From Saprospiraceae bacterium (lineage in GTDB: Bacteria; Bacteroidota; Bacteroidia; Chitinophagales; Saprospiraceae), in contig JAJTEZ010000035.1 in NCBI GenBank assembly GCA_021298335.1, positions 1 through 38,839 on the forward strand: 38,839 nt of DNA, read 5' to 3'. The position numbers and the translations under genes were made by a program. The stretch's first letter is position 1; each line of letters starts with the position of its first letter. Below the pieces are notes generated by a model. It searched no databases and had not been told where the DNA came from. It saw only the letters and a list, made by a program, of their open reading frames with translations. Below, piece after piece: positions 1-10,027 of this stretch.

Positions 1-3000
1 AAACGATGATTGTATCATTGTCTGAACAACCAAATTCATTTGTCAAAAGAACTGAAATGGTATTTTTTGTCAAGGAAGACGGCTTTCCGGCATTCACAGA
101 TAAGGTGGACGCTGTAGAATTGTCTGACCAAAGATATTGCTTTGCCGCGCCGGGACTGAGTACTTTCACCTCGTCCGGACACAAGGAGAGGTCTGCTCCC
201 AGATCCGCAGAAGGTGAAGGCCTTGATGTCACCACACTAGTGCTTTCTTTTTTACACCCTGCAGATGAAACAGCCACACACTGATAGGTACCTGCCGAAT
301 TGACAGCAAGTGTTTTGGTGCTTTGGCCAGCAATAGCGACATTATTCTTTTTCCATTCAAATGAAGTGGCATTGGATTCAGCGACAAGCTGAATAGTTGC
401 CCCTGCACATAGATCGGATTGAGTAGGAAGTGTCAGAGTTGGTAATGGAGAGATCGTGACCACCAGATCATCAGACTTTTCGCAACCAAACTGGTTTTTG
501 ACTGTCACTGCATAGGTTCCTGACTTATCTGCCGTCACGGATTGAGCGGTAGACAGGGCTGCACCATTCAATGTCCAAGTATAACTAGTGTTGCCCGCTC
601 CTGCGTTTAATAAAGGTAGAGCATCACCCTCACATAACTTTTTATCTGCACCAAGGTCAACTACAGGCAATGGATTGACGGTAATATTGACAGACTTCCT
701 GACTTCGCAGGATGGAGTACCTCCTGTAGCTGCCAGTCGGATTGCCCTGCCCAGCACTACACAGGTGTCCTGACCTGCAGACACATTGACTGGAGCAAAT
801 ACTTTGATCTCAATGGTTTTGGTTTCTTTGTTGGGCCTGCCACAAATGTAACCTTTACGAGGTCTGATGTTTTACAATTATATTGATTGGTTACAGTCAC
901 CGAATAGATCCCATCCTGTGAGACGTTTAACGTAGCCAATTTATCAGGGAGGGCTATGCCATTTCTGGACCACGCATAGGAAGTGCCGTCAGGTCCTGCA
1001 TTGAGCGGAACAGTCGAACCATTGCAAGCCACGATATCACTGTTGCCAAGTTCAACGACAGGCAGGGCGCGCACTTCTACTCTCGTTTCCCGCCGGGTCA
1101 GACAACCTATGGAGTTTACTGCTTCTATGGCATAATTTCCTGTGGCATTTGCACTGTAGTTGAGGGATGTTGCACCAGAAATTGCTGCATTATTGAAAAA
1201 CCACTGCAGTCCCGTATACCCTGATGCCGTCACGGTAAGATTGGCAGGGGTCCCTGCACAGGTATTCACGACCTGGTTTGCAAAATCCTGCACGACGGGT
1301 GCGTCAATGAATGTCACTTTTACCTGATCCTCAGATTTACACTGATTGGCATTGGTGACAATCACCTTATATAAACCGGAAACCGTAGGCATGTAAGTTG
1401 CAGTAGAAGCACCGCTGAGTGCCTGGCCGTCACGAGACCACTGAAAGGTGATTCCGTCATTACCAGCATTTAGCGTCACTAACTGTCCGGCACATTTTTG
1501 AATATCTTGACCCAATTCCACAATGGGCCTGGAAAGCTGAGTGACGACTGACTCTGCTTCTCCTTTACAACCAAATGTGCTAAGCCCTTCTGCCTTATAT
1601 GTTCCCGGCTGTGTCAACTGTAGACTCGTGGCGTTTTGTCCGGGAATGAGGACACCATCTTTGTACCAGTTGACGCTGGGAGCTATTGTGACATTGGCAG
1701 TCAATGTATAGGTTTCCCCCTGGCAATATGTGGCAGTTGCAGGTAGTGCTACGGTTGGATTCGGTTGGAATGTGACAAGAACTTTGTCGGTTCTTTTGCA
1801 ACCGCTGCTATGAGTTACTTCGACTTCATAGGTTCCCGTAGTAGTAACCGACAAGATTCTGGAAGTAGCAGCGGGCAATACGACTCCATCTTTTTTCCAG
1901 ATATACGTCACCCCATCACTTCCCGCATCCAAAGACAAACTTTCTCCTACGCATTTGTTTACATCCTGGCCGAGGTCAAAGGTCAGCGGACAGCAGTTGA
2001 CAGGTGCGGTAAAAACAGCCGCTTTCGTAAGTTTGCAGGCCTGCGCAGCATCAAAAAAGGCTGTCACATCGCGTTTTGTTCCATCAGAATCGAGACCAGT
2101 CAGGGTGATTGTCTGCGGTGATGTGGTGATATCAAACAATTGGCCATTGACGCTCAGTTTTCCAGATGCCGGAGCTTTATCGTAAGTGATGACCAGGTCC
2201 TGGGTGAATGCATTTGTAGAAGCTACACATGCTCCCTGAGCAGCAGCACTAATATCTGTGATTCTGCACGCGGGAAGAATCTCAATATTTCGAGTATTAT
2301 ATCCCAGATTGTGACAAACCGTAGCTGTGAAATTTTTAAAGGTCGTTCCTACCAAGGTAGCAGGATCAATATTCTTATCGAGGACAACAGAAACCAATTC
2401 ATACTTTCCTGCTGGTGTTGTTGTAAAGTTTGCTGAAGGTCCGGCATAGGTGATGTTATCTGTCTGTGTATTGACTAAAAAGAATAAATTTTGGTAGGCG
2501 CTGTTTGGCATTGTATTTTTTTCTACAACCAGTCCAGGCCCTGATACGAGTGAGATGGACAACGGACTGCCATAAAACTGGCTATATGTAAACAAAAACA
2601 AGGCATATTCTGTGCAAGGGCTTAACTGAACGGTAAATCCCCCTGAAAAGAAAAGCCCTCCATTGGCTGATTGTGTTCCAGTAGAAGCCAGAAAGGTGTT
2701 ACAGGGAGAATTGGCGTTGTAATTATTTCTATGCAAAGATGCCCAGCCCTGCCCAGAAAACGCAAAGGTGTAAGTTCCTGCCTCTGTGACATACAAGGTA
2801 GTTCGGTTGAACCTGACTTGCTGAACTTCGCATCCAGCTCCATTCTGACCGTTTACTCCAATACCACCTGCAGGGTTCGAATCGGCAATACTACGGGTGA
2901 TGGTGTACATTCGGTTGCCAACTGTTCGTGTCATCGAAAGGTTTAGTGCGGATGCCCCTTCATCAGCGATTACGGGAGTTACCGGACACATTACGCTTTC

Positions 3001-4977
3001 TTCTGCCGTACAATTCGAGTTAATGATGAAGTCACTGCCCGACACCTGAAAAAAGCGAAAGCAATCAAAATCCATACATTCAAGCATTGCCCGGGTGTTG
3101 ACCGAACGCACAAAATTTGCAGGTATGGAAACTGTTGCAGTTCCCGCCGCATACGGGATATTTTCTGCCAGCACGATAGAATATGACTTCCCGCCGTCAA
3201 TGGAAAGACGTATGCGAACCTTGTTACAAAGTGCGTTGCTTCCACCTGTGGTCCAGGTAAATGTTTCCATACCTCCCGCCTGCAGCGTTTCTCCCCCTTT
3301 AGGTCGGGTGAGTGTAAATGGACCAGTATTTGTAACAGTCACCTGTACTTCGTCATTGGCAATTGCCCCCCCTCCTGCTGCATTATCCCGTACTGAAACA
3401 CTAAAGTTGATTGTTCTTGTCACCGCAGGAAGTACATCAAAGTCGTTCGCACCGCCCTTTGACAAAACATCCAGCGAAGGAAAATATCTTTCAGGAGCAG
3501 ATGAAGGAGGATAAGACCTGAATAAAGGCGCTTTATTGTCAGAAGCTGCCATGGCACCTATCTTACCCTGAGTTGGAGTACCGGGTCCATCTTCGTCAAT
3601 TTGCTCCCAACTGTAAGTATGGTTATCCGCATCAGGAAGATTCGGAGTGGCTTTCAGATAAAAAGGCGTATTTTTTGGTATTGAATATACTGCATTACAA
3701 GGTGAAGCTTCTATGGATGGTAAGGCGTTTGTCGAATTTGCGGGGGATCCACATTTTCCACCATCACCATTGTAGACGTAATTGTAAATTTCTTCCACAC
3801 TTTTGGTATGGAAATAATTGTCCAGTGCTTCTGAAGACTGTATATTTTGTCCCGCGTCGCAAATACCGTTGTACGACATGATTGTAGTGCCACTACCTAT
3901 TTCATAGGAATTAAAACTGGCAATGGCCCCCGTGCAACTCCCTCCTATACCATTGAACGTGTGATTTGCACCGAACTGATGACCGAATTCATGGGCAGCC
4001 AGATTAATCCATGAGTTTCCGACATTTGAATAGCTGCCACTCCAACCCCTGGCTTTTCCATTGCCACATACTGAGTTCAGCTGAGCTATGCCGCCATTAC
4101 CCCATCCATCACCATCCTTATGCTGGTGGAACACATGCCCGATATCATATTGTGACGTCTGAAAGTGCATAGACAGTGCCGTGCCAGCCTGATCAGGTCT
4201 TGATGGACCTCCCGATCCATCCGGAATAAAAATATCAGTTGCGGGATCTTTGTAAATGAGATTAATCCTGCTGCTACTGATAGACAGCCTGAAGGACATT
4301 TCATTGCTAAAAATCGCACTGATGGCATTGACCGAGCTGGACACCACTGAGGCTACATCGGTATCCTTATTGCCATTATTAATATAAAATTCGCCTGTCA
4401 CAACAATGGCAACACGATAGTTAAATCGTTTAGAACCAATAGTAAAGGATGACACACCGCGGGGGGATCCTGGTATCTGTCGCTCCATTTGTTCATGGCT
4501 ATGGTCGTGGCCGCAAAACTGTGCCGGCCTGGGTAGGTCAGCCTGAATGCCATATTCCACAATGTGAGCTCCACTTCTCGTAAAATCTTCCGGATACACA
4601 GAAATCATCTTCCCCTCAAACAGGATGGTAGCAAACACACCTGTTTCACTTATCGTGAGAGCGCCTTTTGCGTCGCCACCTTCAAGGTCTGCGAGGTCAA
4701 ATGTGTAAATATCTCCGTAAGTACGCCGAAATTCATCATCCGTTACCCCATTGGGCATCGCCGAAAATGAATACTGCCTCCCAAACAAAGGAATCTCAGC
4801 TTGAAATCCTCCTTCACGATGTCCTGACTTGCCTTGCCTCAAAAATTCCTGCTGAGGGATAAAGACTTTCGTCCTTGTGCCATATACAGCACTATTATCT
4901 TGGGCCGCCATGGACAATGACAGAAGCAAACTAAAACACACTGTGATTAACCTTAAAAAGTTTCCACTCATATTCAT
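1..4977 (-). CDS. Secreted reprolysin-like zinc metalloprotease with Ig-like repeats (frameshifted; C-terminus beyond left edge)
   Basis: Exported metzincin-type endopeptidase, probably a T9SS substrate. A signal peptide (1-25) is followed by Gln26, a pro-region, and a catalytic domain from about 186 to 405. The zinc site is HEFGHQFGANH (His329, Glu330, His333, His339) and the Met-turn is Met367 in IMSYNG. Downstream is an accessory domain (about 550-670), then five Ig-like repeats of roughly 80 residues, each opening with C-x-G and ending in GxYxVxVTNxxGC. The first frame runs to about Gly1381 (GGC at 835-837) and then gives 25 unrelated residues and a stop at 757. Shifting by -1 at 833-837 restores Ig-like coding, which stays open for about 278 codons to base 2, so the two parts form one gene. 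The sorting domain is expected outside the window. Start is ATG 4977; ATG 4971 is also possible. The family assignment is secure. Whether the frameshift is real is unknown. Confidence 0.85.
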
Positions 4978-5218
4978 CGTTGTTTAAATGATTTGTCGGA
5001 TTGAATTTCCGTTGCTAAAATAATAGAAAAAATAGATTTGAAGCCAGTTCTGCAAAACTTTACGCTTTCAGACAAAAAAGTTGCTAAGCTTATCATGTAA
5101 ATTTTGGCACCTGAGGGTGATTAGAAACAAAGAGACCGTAAGATATTTACATAATTTTTAACTGTTTTGAAACAACCAAGCCCTGTGAGTCATCGTTATA
5201 TAGAAAATTTCCAGAATC

Positions 5219-5947
5219 ATGCATACACGAAACGTTTTACTTTTTATTGCTGCGTTTTCTTTTACAGTAAGTTGCCAGGCTCAGTTTAAAGACCTGATGA
5301 AAAAGGCAAAATCGTCTGTAGAGTCCTTGGCACAAACTCCTGACTCAGATATTGCTGCCGGATTGAAGGAAGCGTTAAATCAGGGAATCGGAGCTGCTGT
5401 CACACAATTATCTACAAAAAATGGCTACTTTGAAAGTCCGTACAAAATTCTTATTCCTTCTGACGCACAAAAAATCATTGACAAAGTCAAGCTGGTACCT
5501 GGATTTCAGGATGTGGAGAAAAATTTGATTGCAAAAATGAACGAAGCGGCGGAAATTGCTGCTAAAAAATCCGTGCCCATTTTTACAGATGCCATAAAGA
5601 ATATGTCCTTTCAGGATGCAAAAGGAATTCTTACCGGTCCTGACAATGCTGCCACTGAATATCTGATTGGCACCTCCCGCAAACCACTCTATGATGCCTT
5701 TCTTCCTGTGATACAGTCCAGCCTTGATGAAGTGAATGCCAGGAGTTACTGGGCAACAGTGGTGAATGCATACAATAATATTCCCTTTGTTAAGAAAGTA
5801 AATCCAGCCTTGGATGATCACGTGACTAACAAGGCGCTTGATGGACTCTTCGGTCTCATTGCAGTCAAAGAAAAAGGGATTAGGAATGATGTGAGCCAGC
5901 GTACAACTGAATTACTTAAAAAAGTTTTTGGTAGCGTGAAAAAGTAA
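5219..5947 (+). CDS. DUF4197 family lipoprotein
   Basis: Envelope lipoprotein of 242 residues whose function is not established. The N-terminus is a lipoprotein signal with a lipobox ending at Cys19 (TVSC). The rest matches my recollection of DUF4197: an early GLKEAL segment, then NGYF, then a long helical body with the sequence GPDNAATEYL in the middle and a Lys-rich end. It is divergent from the upstream protease gene, sharing a 241-base spacer, and the next gene on the same strand begins about 95 bases downstream. It has no catalytic motif that I recognise. The family call is fairly sure. Confidence 0.8.
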   Translation: MHTRNVLLFIAAFSFTVSCQAQFKDLMKKAKSSVESLAQTPDSDIAAGLKEALNQGIGAAVTQLSTKNGYFESPYKILIPSDAQKIIDKVKLVPGFQDVEKNLIAKMNEAAEIAAKKSVPIFTDAIKNMSFQDAKGILTGPDNAATEYLIGTSRKPLYDAFLPVIQSSLDEVNARSYWATVVNAYNNIPFVKKVNPALDDHVTNKALDGLFGLIAVKEKGIRNDVSQRTTELLKKVFGSVKK

Positions 5948-6016
5948 ACATTCTTAAAGGGATCCCGTTTTTGGCCTGATTGGCGGTTGCAAAATATTTT
6001 CTTCCCAACAAATACG

Positions 6017-6024
6017 TATCTTCG
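6017..6024 (+). promoter_or_regulatory. Possible -7 element for the small membrane protein gene
   Basis: TATCTTCG differs from the Bacteroidetes -7 consensus TAnnTTTG at one position. It lies 18 bases before the GTG start at 6043. No convincing -33 TTG is seen. Confidence 0.3.
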
Positions 6025-6042
6025 CCTTCAACTTTTTGAAAC

Positions 6043-6447
6043 GTGAGGCAGGTTTTTGGCATTTTTACATCATTAGTGACAGCGGGGCTGATCATCATCA
6101 TGGCGCAGATGATCAGGGAAGGTTTGTTTCCTACACCTCAGGATCTGGACTTTACCAACAACCTGGCTGTCTCTGACTGGATGTCGGCCATGCCTGCAAA
6201 TTTTTTCCTCACGATCGCCTTAAGTCATGGCCTTGGGGCTTTTGCGGCTGGATTAATCAGTAGCCTTGTTATGGAACGCAACAGGATGTCCACTGGCATG
6301 ATTTCCTTCAGTGTAGTATTCATCATGGTGATGGTGTACCTCTTTAAGTACTACTTTCCAGTCTGGTTTGTCATTACAGATACAGTTGTTACGGCTGTAC
6401 TTGGTTTTGCTGGTGCCATGGTGGGAAGTTCCAGGCACGTAAGTTAA
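6043..6447 (+). CDS. Small integral membrane protein, unknown function
   Basis: A 134-residue hydrophobic protein with about four predicted membrane segments: residues 4-24, 51-76 (rich in Gly/Ala), 84-102 and 107-128. The second segment contains SHGLGAFAAGLISS, a small-residue pattern typical of helix packing. I do not recognise a named family with certainty; similar small four-helix proteins are common in Bacteroidetes. The start is GTG at 6043, chosen because the hydrophobic first segment follows directly and a TATCTTCG box sits 18 bases upstream. It is followed by fabI after about 90 bases, which contains its own promoter box, so it is probably monocistronic. Confidence 0.65.
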   Translation: MRQVFGIFTSLVTAGLIIIMAQMIREGLFPTPQDLDFTNNLAVSDWMSAMPANFFLTIALSHGLGAFAAGLISSLVMERNRMSTGMISFSVVFIMVMVYLFKYYFPVWFVITDTVVTAVLGFAGAMVGSSRHVS

Positions 6448-6508
6448 TGCTGATGAACATTGAAAAACGGTCTTTCGAAAAAAATCATAATAATTTGCAC
6501 ATCATCTA

Positions 6509-6516
6509 TATCTTTG
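6509..6516 (+). promoter_or_regulatory. -7 promoter element of fabI
   Basis: TATCTTTG is a perfect match to the Bacteroidetes -7 consensus TAnnTTTG, 20 bases before the fabI ATG, giving a very short leader. No clear -33 TTG is present at the usual spacing. Confidence 0.55.
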
Positions 6517-6536
6517 CAGAATAAATTAGAAACCTT

Positions 6537-7346
6537 ATGGCAAACGGTCTTTTACAAGGAAAAAAAGGAATCATTTTTGGTGCTCTGGACAGTAAATCAA
6601 TTGCCTGGAAAGTGGCTGAACGTTGTGTAGAAGAGGGAGCAAAAATCGTCCTGACCAATGCCCCAGTAGCCATGAGATTAGGTGAAATCAATGAACTGGC
6701 TGCAAAACTGCAATGTCAAATCATACCTGCAGATGCAACAAATCTGGCAGACCTTGAAAATCTGATCTCTCAATCGATGGAAATTCTTGGAGGGAAGCTT
6801 GATTTTGTACTTCATTCCATCGGAATGTCTGTGAATGTCCGCAAAAAAAAGGACTACACCGACCTCAATTACGACTGGATGCAAACCACTTTTGATGTTT
6901 CTGCCATCTCATTTCACAAAGTGATGCAAGTGGCCATGAAACATGATGCCATGAATGAGTGGGGTTCAATCCTTGCCCTTTCCTATATTGCTGCGCAACG
7001 TACTTTTCCGGATTACAGTGAAATGGCTGAATCCAAGGCATTGCTGGAAAGTTTTGCCAGAAGCTTTGGCTACCACTGGGCAAAAAAATCAAAAGTGCGC
7101 GTCAATACAATTTCTCAATCCCCCACGATTACAACAGCAGGGTCCGGAGTGAAGGGATTTACTGACTTTTTCGGGTATGCGGAGAAGATGTCTCCTTTGG
7201 GCAATGCCGGAGCAGATGCATGTGCTGATTATTGTGTAGCCATGTTTTCTGATTTGACTCGCATGGTCACTATGCAAAATCTGTTTCACGACGGAGGATT
7301 TAGCAGCATGGGTATGGCTCCTGAACTCATTGAGTCAGAAGAGTAA
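6537..7346 (+). CDS. fabI: Enoyl-[acyl-carrier-protein] reductase (NADH), FabI type
   Basis: Catalyses the last, NAD(P)H-dependent reduction of each fatty-acid elongation cycle in the cytosol (FASII). At 269 residues it is the normal length for FabI. The N-terminal nucleotide-binding loop GALDSKSIAW (15-24) is the FabI version of the Rossmann glycine motif. The catalytic pair is Tyr160-x6-Lys167 in DYSEMAESK, and Tyr150 in LSYIAAQR matches the second conserved FabI tyrosine. The C-terminal part keeps the substrate-loop region (SQSPTITTAGSGVKGF). A perfect -7 box lies 20 bases upstream. It is not in an obvious fatty-acid operon: the next gene, cysS, has its own promoter box. The assignment is secure. 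Confidence 0.95.
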   Translation: MANGLLQGKKGIIFGALDSKSIAWKVAERCVEEGAKIVLTNAPVAMRLGEINELAAKLQCQIIPADATNLADLENLISQSMEILGGKLDFVLHSIGMSVNVRKKKDYTDLNYDWMQTTFDVSAISFHKVMQVAMKHDAMNEWGSILALSYIAAQRTFPDYSEMAESKALLESFARSFGYHWAKKSKVRVNTISQSPTITTAGSGVKGFTDFFGYAEKMSPLGNAGADACADYCVAMFSDLTRMVTMQNLFHDGGFSSMGMAPELIESEE

Positions 7347-7508
7347 ATCGATTCCAGTTTTGGAAAATAACCAAAACAGCCAAATTCCGCATTTATTTTA
7401 AACGGAGTTTTTTCTTTTTTGACGTCATACACAACTTCCCTGTTTTTTATCAGTTATACAAAGATAAACCTGGCGTATTTGCTTGTGTTATATATTATCA
7501 TAAAGCAT

Positions 7509-7516
7509 TATTTTTG
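7509..7516 (+). promoter_or_regulatory. -7 promoter element of cysS
   Basis: TATTTTTG fits TAnnTTTG exactly and sits 28 bases before the chosen ATG at 7544. A TTG at 7514 that would extend the reading frame upstream falls inside this box, which argues against using it as a start. Confidence 0.5.
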
Positions 7517-7543
7517 CAGCAATTTCCATCCAAATCAAGCAGC

Positions 7544-9025
7544 ATGACAAGAGAATTATACGTGTACAACAGTCTCTCCCGGCAAAAGGAGAAATTCAAG
7601 CCCATTCAGGATGGATATGTTGGCATGTATGTGTGTGGCCCCACAGTATACAATGATGTACATTTAGGGAACTGCCGTACATTTATGAGTTTTGATATTA
7701 TTTACAGGTATTTGTTATATCTAGGCTATAAGGTCAGGTATGTGCGGAACATTACAGATGTAGGTCACTTACTCGATGACGGTGAGGATAGAATGTCAAA
7801 AGGAGCGAGACTTGACAACCTTGAACCAATGGAGGTAGCACAAAAATACTCCAATGGTTTTCACCAAATGATGCGTATCTTCAACACATTGCCTCCAAGT
7901 ATCGAACCTCGGGCAACAGGACATATTCTGGAGCAGATAGAGATGGTGCAACAAATCATTGATGCAGGATATGCTTATATTCAGAATGGATCTGTGTACT
8001 TCGATACGTTCAATTTTGCGCAAAAAACAGGTGAATATGGCACTCTTTCAGGTCGGGTGATCGAAGACTTACTGGCAGAGTCCAGAGATAATTTGAAAAA
8101 TCAGGATGAGAAAAGACATCCATCTGATTTTGCTATCTGGATGAAGGCCTCTGATGAACACATTATGAAATGGAACTCTCCCTGGTCTGTTGGATTTCCC
8201 GGCTGGCACCTCGAATGCAGTGCGATGAGCACGAAATATCTTGGCAAGCGCTTTGATATTCACGGTGGAGGAAATGATTTAAAATTTCCACATCACGAAA
8301 ATGAAATTGCCCAAAATATTGGCGCTTGCGGTTGCCATCCAGCAAATTACTGGTTACATACCAACATGTTGCTGATGAATGGCAAAAAAATGTCAAAAAG
8401 TGACGGAAACACCATTTCTCCTCAGGAACTTTTCGAAGGAAATTCTGTACACGTTACGAAAGGCTACAGCCCAATGGTCGTGCGTTTCTTCATGCTGCAG
8501 TCTCACTATCGGTCACCGAATGACCTGACAGATGAAGCACTGCTGGCAGCTGAAAAAGGCTGGAAAAGGCTTATGGAAGCCTATAAAAATCTTCAGGAAC
8601 TTCAAAGCCCTACTCAGCAACCTGCCCCTCTTGATGAAAGAGTCGCCGGTATTCTGGATCAGGTCTTTTTTGATATGGACGATGATTTTAATACACCAAG
8701 AGCCCTGGCAGGGCTTTTTGAACTTGTTACTTTAATCAATAGTCTGAAAGAAAAGCAGCTACCGATTGAAGAAATTTCCAGTCAGATCCTTGATCGACTT
8801 AAAAGTAACTTAAAATCAGTCATATTTGATATTTTCGGATTGATCGACGAAGCAGGGCAACAAGCAGGTCCTGTTGACCCTCTGATGCAGCTTATCATTG
8901 AATTGCGCCACCAGGCGAGAGAGCAAAAAGACTGGCCTACATCAGATAAAATCAGAGATTCTCTTACTCAGGCAAATATAATCATCAAAGATGGAAAAGA
9001 AGGTACTACCTGGTCATACAAATAA
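7544..9025 (+). CDS. cysS: Cysteinyl-tRNA synthetase
   Basis: Class I synthetase that attaches cysteine to tRNA-Cys in the cytosol. With the ATG at 7544 the protein has 493 residues, usual for CysS. The zinc ligand Cys31 stands in YVCGPTVYN, the HIGH motif appears as HLGN (40-43), and KMSKS is at 282-286. The second zinc-binding stretch is also present (HLECSAMS and GGNDLKFPHHENE). The C-terminal helical anticodon-binding region is intact. The frame is open further upstream to a TTG at 7514, but that codon overlaps the -7 box and adds ten residues atypical for the family. Its 3' end overlaps the next gene by 35 bases, suggesting translational coupling. Confidence 0.95.
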   Translation: MTRELYVYNSLSRQKEKFKPIQDGYVGMYVCGPTVYNDVHLGNCRTFMSFDIIYRYLLYLGYKVRYVRNITDVGHLLDDGEDRMSKGARLDNLEPMEVAQKYSNGFHQMMRIFNTLPPSIEPRATGHILEQIEMVQQIIDAGYAYIQNGSVYFDTFNFAQKTGEYGTLSGRVIEDLLAESRDNLKNQDEKRHPSDFAIWMKASDEHIMKWNSPWSVGFPGWHLECSAMSTKYLGKRFDIHGGGNDLKFPHHENEIAQNIGACGCHPANYWLHTNMLLMNGKKMSKSDGNTISPQELFEGNSVHVTKGYSPMVVRFFMLQSHYRSPNDLTDEALLAAEKGWKRLMEAYKNLQELQSPTQQPAPLDERVAGILDQVFFDMDDDFNTPRALAGLFELVTLINSLKEKQLPIEEISSQILDRLKSNLKSVIFDIFGLIDEAGQQAGPVDPLMQLIIELRHQAREQKDWPTSDKIRDSLTQANIIIKDGKEGTTWSYK

Positions 9026-10001
9026 TTGGAGAACACCTCTGTTATTTGTTGCTTTTATTGCTGGACTCCTATTTCTTCATTCCTGTAAAAACGAAAAGGA
9101 CAAAGCCTCCGAACCGATGGAGAAGGCCATCGTGCCCAAAGTAGAGGAAGATTCTGCCATGGTATTTCTTGAAAAACAGCTTTCGTTTGGCGTACGTGTA
9201 CCCGGGACTGCCGGGCATCTGGCTACCCGAGACTGGATTATCAACACACTGAAACGATATGGAGCAGACGTCGAAGTACAGGAGTTTAAGGCATCATTTC
9301 TGACAAAAAAAGATGTGCCGTCCTTTAATATCATTGCCAGAATGAATCCGGATGAAGACCGGAGGATAGCCTTGTTTGCTCACTGGGATACGAGGCTCAT
9401 CGCTGAGAAAGACCCGGATGAAGCCAAAAAGTCACAACCCATACCAGGAGCCGTGGATGGTGCGAGTGGTGTGGCAGGCCTACTGGAAATTGCACGTCTT
9501 TTGCAATCTAACCCTGTAAAAATAGGCGTTGATTTGGTGTTTTTTGACGCTGAAGATCAGGGGAACGACACCAACAACCAAAGCTGGTGTCTTGGGTCGC
9601 AGTACTGGTCAAAAAGTGTGGCTGAAAACGAAAAAAAGCCAGAGTTTGGCATCCTTCTGGACCTGATTGGAGCCAAAGGAGCTACCTACTCCAAAGAAGA
9701 AATCTCAGCCAGAATGGCCGGTACAATCCAGGATAAAATTTGGCAGCTTGCATCTGTCATGAACAAAGGGAATATGTTTGTCAATGCCCAGATCGGTCAG
9801 ATTATGGATGATCACTTTTATGTAAACACGATAGCAGGTATTCCTACGGTAGATATCATTGAAACAAAACCATCAGGTTATTTTGCCGAATACCACCACA
9901 CACACAACGACAATGCTGACGCTATTGACAAAAACAATCTTGCATCAGTCATACAGGTAGTGACAGCTGTTGTCTATAAATCATCAGATAAAAGTTTTTA
10001 A
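8991..10001 (+). CDS. M28-family, glutaminyl-peptide cyclotransferase-like lipoprotein
   Basis: Probably an envelope-anchored zinc enzyme that converts N-terminal glutamine of exported proteins to pyroglutamate; an M28 aminopeptidase activity is the alternative. The 336-residue protein begins with a short basic stretch, a hydrophobic segment (15-30) and a lipobox-like LHSC with Cys32. The M28/QC signatures follow in order: AHWDTR (130-135), AVDGASG with zinc-ligand candidate Asp156, FFDAEDQG with Glu188, LLDLIGAKG, and HHTHND with His305. A single-metal QC-like set (Asp, Glu, His) fits better than a two-zinc peptidase, but this is an inference. The start at 8991 overlaps cysS by 35 bases, so the two genes are likely co-transcribed. 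Several secreted proteins nearby have a predicted mature N-terminal Gln. Confidence 0.8.
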   Translation: MEKKVLPGHTNNWRTPLLFVAFIAGLLFLHSCKNEKDKASEPMEKAIVPKVEEDSAMVFLEKQLSFGVRVPGTAGHLATRDWIINTLKRYGADVEVQEFKASFLTKKDVPSFNIIARMNPDEDRRIALFAHWDTRLIAEKDPDEAKKSQPIPGAVDGASGVAGLLEIARLLQSNPVKIGVDLVFFDAEDQGNDTNNQSWCLGSQYWSKSVAENEKKPEFGILLDLIGAKGATYSKEEISARMAGTIQDKIWQLASVMNKGNMFVNAQIGQIMDDHFYVNTIAGIPTVDIIETKPSGYFAEYHHTHNDNADAIDKNNLASVIQVVTAVVYKSSDKSF

Positions 10002-10027
10002 AGATTTTTCATTTAAACAATATACCA

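Noticed and set aside
6-773. Open plus-strand frames at the left edge
   Set aside because: They are shadows of the minus-strand Ig-like repeats, which stay open to base 2 and give sensible repeat sequence.
820-840. Programmed -1 ribosomal frameshifting in the protease
   Set aside because: No X-XXY-YYZ slippery heptamer and no evident downstream pseudoknot; a lost base is simpler.
7514-7543. TTG start ten codons upstream for cysS
   Set aside because: It overlaps a perfect -7 promoter box, and the added residues are not typical of the family.
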